From Phallusia fumigata (Eukaryota; Chordata; Ascidiacea; Phlebobranchia; Ascidiidae), in assembly GCA_008931825.1 (NCBI GenBank), contig QXVZ01016233.1, forward strand, positions 1-24,800: a DNA stretch of 24,800 nt, given 5' to 3'. Positions 19,789-24,800 of this stretch are shown in pieces. The notes below the pieces were generated by a model that was not told the origin of the DNA, made no database searches, and saw only the letters and a program-made list of their open reading frames with translations. Within the stretch, counting starts at the first letter, position 1, and every line of letters starts with the position of its first letter. Position numbers and translations under genes: made by a program.

Positions 19789-22179
19789 TCACATGTCCCA
19801 TATCTCAGCTAGCAGAGGAGGGAGTTGCTTGTCTTGAACTTTCAGTGCAAACATTTGTTCGCTGTGATAGTTGTTGAGTGAGCGAAGTTCGACAAGCTTC
19901 ATCAAGGTGCGAGGGAACATGAGAGGATCCTGCAGGGAAAGAAAATTCAGGTAAGTCAATCACCAACAACAACTGCACAGCTACATGATAGCAACTTGCC
20001 AAAGTTACCTGACGATGTCAAATTAGCACTTACCGAGGGATGATGAATTTTCAGATAAACGCGCAGCAATTCAACATAAGATTCTTGTAGAGCTTCGACT
20101 TTGTCAATGTCCTTAATGTTGGGACGATCTAAAACACATCAACATCTCACAGCACCAACCACCAACCAGCAGCGAATATTCCTACCTGGTGAGAACGTGT
20201 TGATGGCAGCTAGCAGCGCGTATTCAGCCTCGTCTAACCCCAGCTTCGCCATGCTGTGGCAGAAATCGAAGATTGGGTCCACAAACTCGACTTGTATGCC
20301 TGACGTAAACATGACGTTTTCATATGTGACGTCACAAGTCAATCAGTAACACGTGACGTGCCCCTACCTGCTCGGTAAAAGCTGCTACGATCGTAGAACT
20401 TCCCGTTGAGGAAGTTGATTGCTTTGGATTTCTTGTCGAATTGTTTTGCGGCTCGTAGCAACATCACTTCGATTGTACAGGCTTTCAACAACACGATCTG
20501 TGCAAATATGTGGGAAGGGTTAACACTGGTCGACATCCCTACGATTGTGCACGAAATAACAGCTTTGGAGTTGATACACAACGCTGAACCTGTGTTAAAG
20601 TGATGCAGACCTGGATATTAAACCGGGTTCAGTTGGTCATGATGGAATTAGGTACAGGTAAGTTACCAGGCAGGTTCAAACTTAAACCTGCATCTGTGGT
20701 TCATGGTTGGCGCTTGGCCGATCGAAACTTGCTTTCACTACACCAAGAAATTTCAAACCACATGTGAAATCCTAACTTGCAAACGAGGACAACGAAACCA
20801 AAACTACTCAAACGTGCTATGACGTCACCGACCTGGTCCTCACGTGACACAGACATGAATCCGGGAAGTTGTTTGGTGAATTCGACGACAAGTTGAACGA
20901 TGAGAATCGAAAGTTCGGTGAAATGAGCGAATCTTGAGGCTCTGCATCTGTGCTCGTCGCCACAGTCAACCCACGGCTGAAGATATAAGAGGCTTGTCAC
21001 AAAAATAGAAGATTCATAAAAATTTTACTATTAAAATCGTTAGGGTTTCGCTGGTCGCGAAATCTACGCACAGCTTAGAATAATTTTTTGACTGTTAATT
21101 GCGTCTGGTGACGTCATTTGGGCGTTTGTTGACATCAATGGACGTTTAAATTGACATATTTTCAGGAAAAATTAGGAACCTAATGTTATTTGCAAAGTGT
21201 TTCAAGTTATAAAGCAGTAACCGGTTCAGTAAAAGTTGTCGTAAAATTAATAAATAGGTTGAAATGTTGCAACTCACCGTAACCTTAGCAACATTCTCCT
21301 GTGTGGGCCACTGAAATCTCGACTCGTTGGCTTGCAACATCTCCACTAGGTTGCGCTGGTGAGAGGTCAGGGTAGGAATCGGTTCTCCCTCGAAGGAAAC
21401 GTTCTGGAATGGCGAAGAAAAATCTTTTTCCTTCTTGATCCGCTTCGCTCTCACCTCAGACAGAACACCTGAACAAGTTTGTGGCAAACATATGTGAAGC
21501 GCGAAATTAACTTGGAGGGTGAACGAGTCTGCAAACAAAATAATCAAGGTTCGATGCAGTTTGTTGATCGATGCATTACTGCCGCATGAGATGTTTGCCG
21601 AACAATCCGCTGCCAAAATGGCGACTAACGCAATTGTGGCGCTGTTTCGGATTAGCAAAAAGGAAATCGTTTGTCATCATCTCGCGTACCAAGCAAATAA
21701 TTTGTATCATCCAAAATGTGATCCTGCCAACTATGACGACAACAGTGAAGAATAAAGTTTGTTACGTGGAACGAATCAGCCACAAAATACGGAACAGTTT
21801 CTAATTGCAAACATGTCGTGGACCCTTAACCCTATGATAAAAGAAATTATGGCAAAATTAAGATTACGAAATCGTCATAAAATTTTGTTCCAATCTCTGG
21901 CAACAAACTTGCATCGATGGATCGTAAAAACCCAGTTTGTATCGAGGTGAGTGGATATAACACTGAAACATTGTTGGCAGGAACCAGAATTGGTCGAGTT
22001 ATATTCGACATTTACACAACCCTAAACTTCCAACTTACTTTCGTCCTTCATTCCTGCAGCCCTGCATCTTTCCAACCGACATTTCTGGCATTTCCTCCGT
22101 GAGAAGGCGTCCATTTCACATTTTCCCTCGCCCTTGCACTTGTAATCGCTCCCTTTGATGATGCTGCGACGGAAGAATC
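19789..22179 (-). CDS. NR1H3: Liver X receptor (NR1H) nuclear receptor: second zinc finger to C-terminus
   Basis: Seven minus-strand exons: 22179-22039, 21468-21278, 20976-20833, 20497-20368, 20299-20186, 20128-20034 and 19929-19789. All have GT-AG borders and compatible phases, and together encode about 317 residues. Exon 1 starts [15 protein letters not shown] and holds the whole second C4 zinc finger (spacing C-x5-C-x9-C-x2-C) and [10 protein letters not shown]. Next come the hinge ([15 protein letters not shown]) and the ligand-binding domain: [44 protein letters not shown] and [20 protein letters not shown]. It ends [19 protein letters not shown] then AEIWDM and stop. These blocks follow vertebrate LXR throughout and fit it better than FXR or EcR. 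The His of YHSEQ and the Trp of EIWDM, the LXR activation switch, are both kept. It is expected to be a nuclear, oxysterol-responsive transcription factor acting with RXR. The first zinc finger is not in the sequence. Confidence 0.95.
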
Positions 22180-22818
22180 CTGCAACAAAAATGTGACTGT
22201 GACGCGAAATGTTTGCCAAACATGAATTTGTTGCGAAATGTTTGAACCAGTTGAAAAACTTGTCGACATCTAGGTTTACATCAAACGGTAAAGGAGTAAA
22301 AAGGGTTTTTAGACAATGGCGCGGTTTGAAATAATTGAGGTATTAAAACATTTTAAAGTTACGACATTAGCTGTTATCATTTNGATAAACCCGATAACTT
22401 GTCTGTTGTCCGATATTAAACTTCAGTTTTGTTTTAATGTTCACTGAGTTTCACACTCAAGAAGATTAAAGTCAAATGAGAATGTCTCTGAGTAATCAAT
22501 AAACAATATCAAAAGCAGCCTTAGTTTCCTTTTAGATCTGATCTTTGGACAATTCATACAAATACTTTCTACAGCCACATTACACTGTTTCATTTGTAAA
22601 ATTTTGAGGCTCTTATGCAAGCTAGGTAAGACCTGAGGCAAAAAAGGGGCTTTGTGGTGTAAGACACAGCAAAAACCCTAACTTAGTGTACCTCCCAACA
22701 ACAACTTTCTCCAGACAAGTTAAAAACAACTGATCAACAAAGCAACTGTTTCTGCTGGTTCTTGTTTACAAATCATAAATCGTCAAAATTTGCGGTGCTG
22801 GAAAATGTGCGTACTCAC
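22180..22818. other. LXR intron with the n at 22383; first zinc-finger exon absent
   Basis: The exon encoding the first C4 finger and P-box (expected to end CEGCKG with one base of a Gly codon) should lie here. No Cys-x2-Cys pattern with good splice sites was found on the minus strand. The n at 22383 is the likely place of the missing sequence. Confidence 0.6.
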
Positions 22819-24800
22819 TTAATTGTGACAGTGCCATGTTTGAATTCCCACCGAGGTTGAGAAGAAACAATCCGCCAGGTTGTACAGCACTTGGCTGGTT
22901 CACTATACTTGTAGCTGCTTGAACTAAGCCTCCATTACCTGCAATGAAAAAGCAAATGAGAATTTATTCAACCTTCAGGCAATATAAAAAAATTAATGTG
23001 CAAGAATGGCCTGTTAGTTATTGCTTTTCCATTAATTTCTGCTTTCTGATTTTTCAAGTTTAAAAGTTATTGGCGAAAACTGCCAAACTAGATATCATTT
23101 TACCAACAAATTATTAAAGTGCATTATTGCATGGATAAAATTTTACATTTTTATACATTTAGCAGAATGCTTGTAGGTTGACTAGTAACCCAGGATACTA
23201 CTGAACTATAAATGACATCAAAATTAAAAGCATTGCAACATTAGACTCCACTAGGTGTCACTTTCTTAACATATTTTAAATTGGGTTGGGTGGTGAACTT
23301 AGATCACATGTTAACCTGGTTGTTAGAGTGCATGAAAAAAGGAAAACATTGTCAGATTGCGACACAAATTAGTTGTTAGTTCAAATCCCCCTCTTTTAGA
23401 TGAAGTTATTATTTCACAAATAAATGTGTTAAAACATAAAATTTTTAGTTTTCCTTGTGTAACCTCCATGGCCACCAACTGTTTCTGGCATCTTTGTCAT
23501 GCAGCCAATATTTTCAAGTAATCTACACATGCTTGTCTTTTTGTGATTGCAAAACCACACCACTGATGTGCAACTAACATAGTTATGCAGTTAGTAGACA
23601 GTAATTTGTCACTAATGATCATTTATAGCAGAAGCATTGAGTCAGTTTGGATAAGTTATAACATTTACGGCCGTAAAACAAAGTTAAAACAATTTTGGGT
23701 TCACAGATAAGGTTTTTTACCAAGGAAATTAACGCCTATGTATACCAGTACACATTATTTTTCACAAAAAAGTACTCATGTACCCAATCCTTTACTGCTC
23801 ATGACATACTGGATCTGTATTACATCGTCCCAATTGATAAATAAATTGTTTTAGCATCGGCAAATTATATGCCAATATACAGGCTTGTACAAACATTTGC
23901 GATGTTTATAAATTGTACAACAACATCTTGTGTAACTTAGCTGCAGCACGCAAACACTAACCCAGAGGTCGGCAAACTTTTTTTACGAAGGCCCAAATTC
24001 CCTATTTAATCTGAACTGGAGGCCCACACAGACATTTATTGTTCCATTACAATTCATTTGTTACATAACAATTAATTTTGTTTTGTCAAATAACTGTTGT
24101 TTGTTTCATCACAATGCATCCCTACAGAACAATTATTTGTCATGTCAAATAATCACGGTTTACATGTGCTACAATGGAGTACGACTCCATGCTTTGGCCT
24201 CGCAATCGCGTCAGGATCCAGCCCCTATGCACCACGCGGCCCACTAAAAAGTACTAGGCGGCCCACAATTGGGCCGCGGCCCACAGTTTGCCGACCACTG
24301 CACTAACCAATGTTTCCTGCTCCGTTCATTGCACAAAGTGCGAGTGGTAAACTCGCCAATCCAGGTAGAGACATTGCAAGCGGCATCGTCATCACACCAG
24401 CTGTAAAATAAAAACAAGCCAAATCACCACAATTTCTTCTGGTTCAAGGCCCACATATGCTTATTAGTTGTATCGACCAGTTACATGACGCCATTATTGT
24501 TCAAGGTCACGTAATGTTTTTCTTAACAAAGCGCAAAGTTACACCAGAGCTAAGTTATTTCTACATGTAATAATCCATATTTTTTATTTCACAACAACAA
24601 ATTTGTTATCCAAACTATGTTGCAGCTACTTGTTTATTTACAACAACTGATTGCTGTTAATTACTTGATTAATTGCATTGTGCTCCTAAAGTTTACAACA
24701 TTGTAGACTAACTGCCGTTATTACCTGTGTATGATGTGACAGTCAATTGTTTTAAGTTTTTGATTTGCTCAAAGTTTTTTGGGTATTTAGTGCACAAGGT
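22819..24800 (-). CDS. Upstream minus-strand exons, possibly the N-terminal (A/B) region of LXR
   Basis: Three exons with good splice sites and one consistent reading frame: 24800-24725 (left open at the window edge; ...NFEQIKNLKQLTVTSYT), 24400-24308 (AGVMTMPLAMSLPGLASLP and on to GAGNIG) and 22938-22819 (NGGLVQAATSIVNQPSAVQP and on to NMALSQL). In exon 22938-22819 only this phase is free of stops. The protein is rich in Met, Leu, Gly, Asn and Gln, without domains, like a transactivation region. The final phase (one base) is compatible with a zinc-finger exon or even with the exon at 22179. Orientation and phase suggest the same gene as the LXR, but no family motif proves it; an independent upstream gene is possible. 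Confidence 0.5.
22939..23954. other. Intron between the upstream exons, nothing recognised
   Basis: AT-rich sequence with no coding or repeat feature that I can defend, lying between the exons at 24400-24308 and 22938-22819. Its distal end abuts the hAT MITE. Confidence 0.5.
23963..24300. mobile_element. hAT (Charlie-type) MITE with 8-bp target duplication
   Basis: The 338-base element begins CAGAGGTCGGCAAACT and ends AGTTTGCCGACCACTG; these 16-base ends are inverted repeats with one mismatch. Exact 8-bp direct repeats CACTAACC flank it (23955-23962 and 24301-24308), diagnostic of hAT insertion. The left terminus (CAGNGGTCGGCAAACTTTTT... GAAGGCCC) resembles Charlie-family ends known from vertebrates. 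It has no transposase frame, so it is non-autonomous. On the minus strand the right-hand target copy contains the 5' splice site of the exon 24400-24308. Confidence 0.93.

Noticed and set aside
24097-24306. 69-codon plus-strand ORF
   Set aside because: Lies inside the hAT MITE and has no transposase features.

Overview
This looks like nuclear DNA of a small invertebrate chordate, most likely the sea squirt Ciona. The reasoning is inference: AT-rich sequence, short multi-exon genes with GT-AG introns, vertebrate-like gene families (a clear LXR, FAM8A1, CPSF3, UBR7, an ODF3/SHIPPO protein), and about 1% difference between the paired copies of one sequence, as expected of a very heterozygous animal. 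Most of the open frames in the window are chance. The five real gene families were found by joining exons across splice sites.

Layout. Minus strand, 1-3200: the 5' part of CPSF3 (four exons, 1379 down to 422, continuing off the left edge), preceded by a single-exon UBR7 (3168-2014). Plus strand, 4590-5210: weak evidence for a small unrecognised gene between two diverged direct repeats. 5290-12500 is gene-poor and repetitive. It contains four single n characters (6835, 8552, 9407, 10921); at three of them the sequence before the n is repeated directly after it, so these duplications are probably unmerged allelic contig ends, not real duplications. Plus strand, 13094-14567: six exons of FAM8A1, whose last coding part is not found; a 96-bp-arm foldback element lies just downstream. 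Minus strand, 18730-17843: the C-terminal three exons of an ODF3/CIMAP1 SHIPPO-repeat sperm-tail protein. Minus strand, 22179-19789: seven exons of a liver X receptor (NR1H family) with the second zinc finger, hinge and complete ligand-binding domain; the exon for the first zinc finger is absent and an n (22383) lies in the right place. Three further in-phase minus-strand exons (24800-22819) may encode its N-terminal region.

Mobile DNA: a 338-bp hAT/Charlie-type MITE (23963-24300) with an exact 8-bp target duplication that copies a 5' splice site; a probable older hAT-like element (12150-12498); a tRNA-derived SINE (about 18830-19021); and the foldback element. The five recognised genes have unrelated roles (pre-mRNA 3' processing, ubiquitination, ER-associated degradation, sperm axoneme, sterol sensing); nothing suggests a common pathway. 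No tRNA, rRNA, CRISPR or bacterial-type system was seen.
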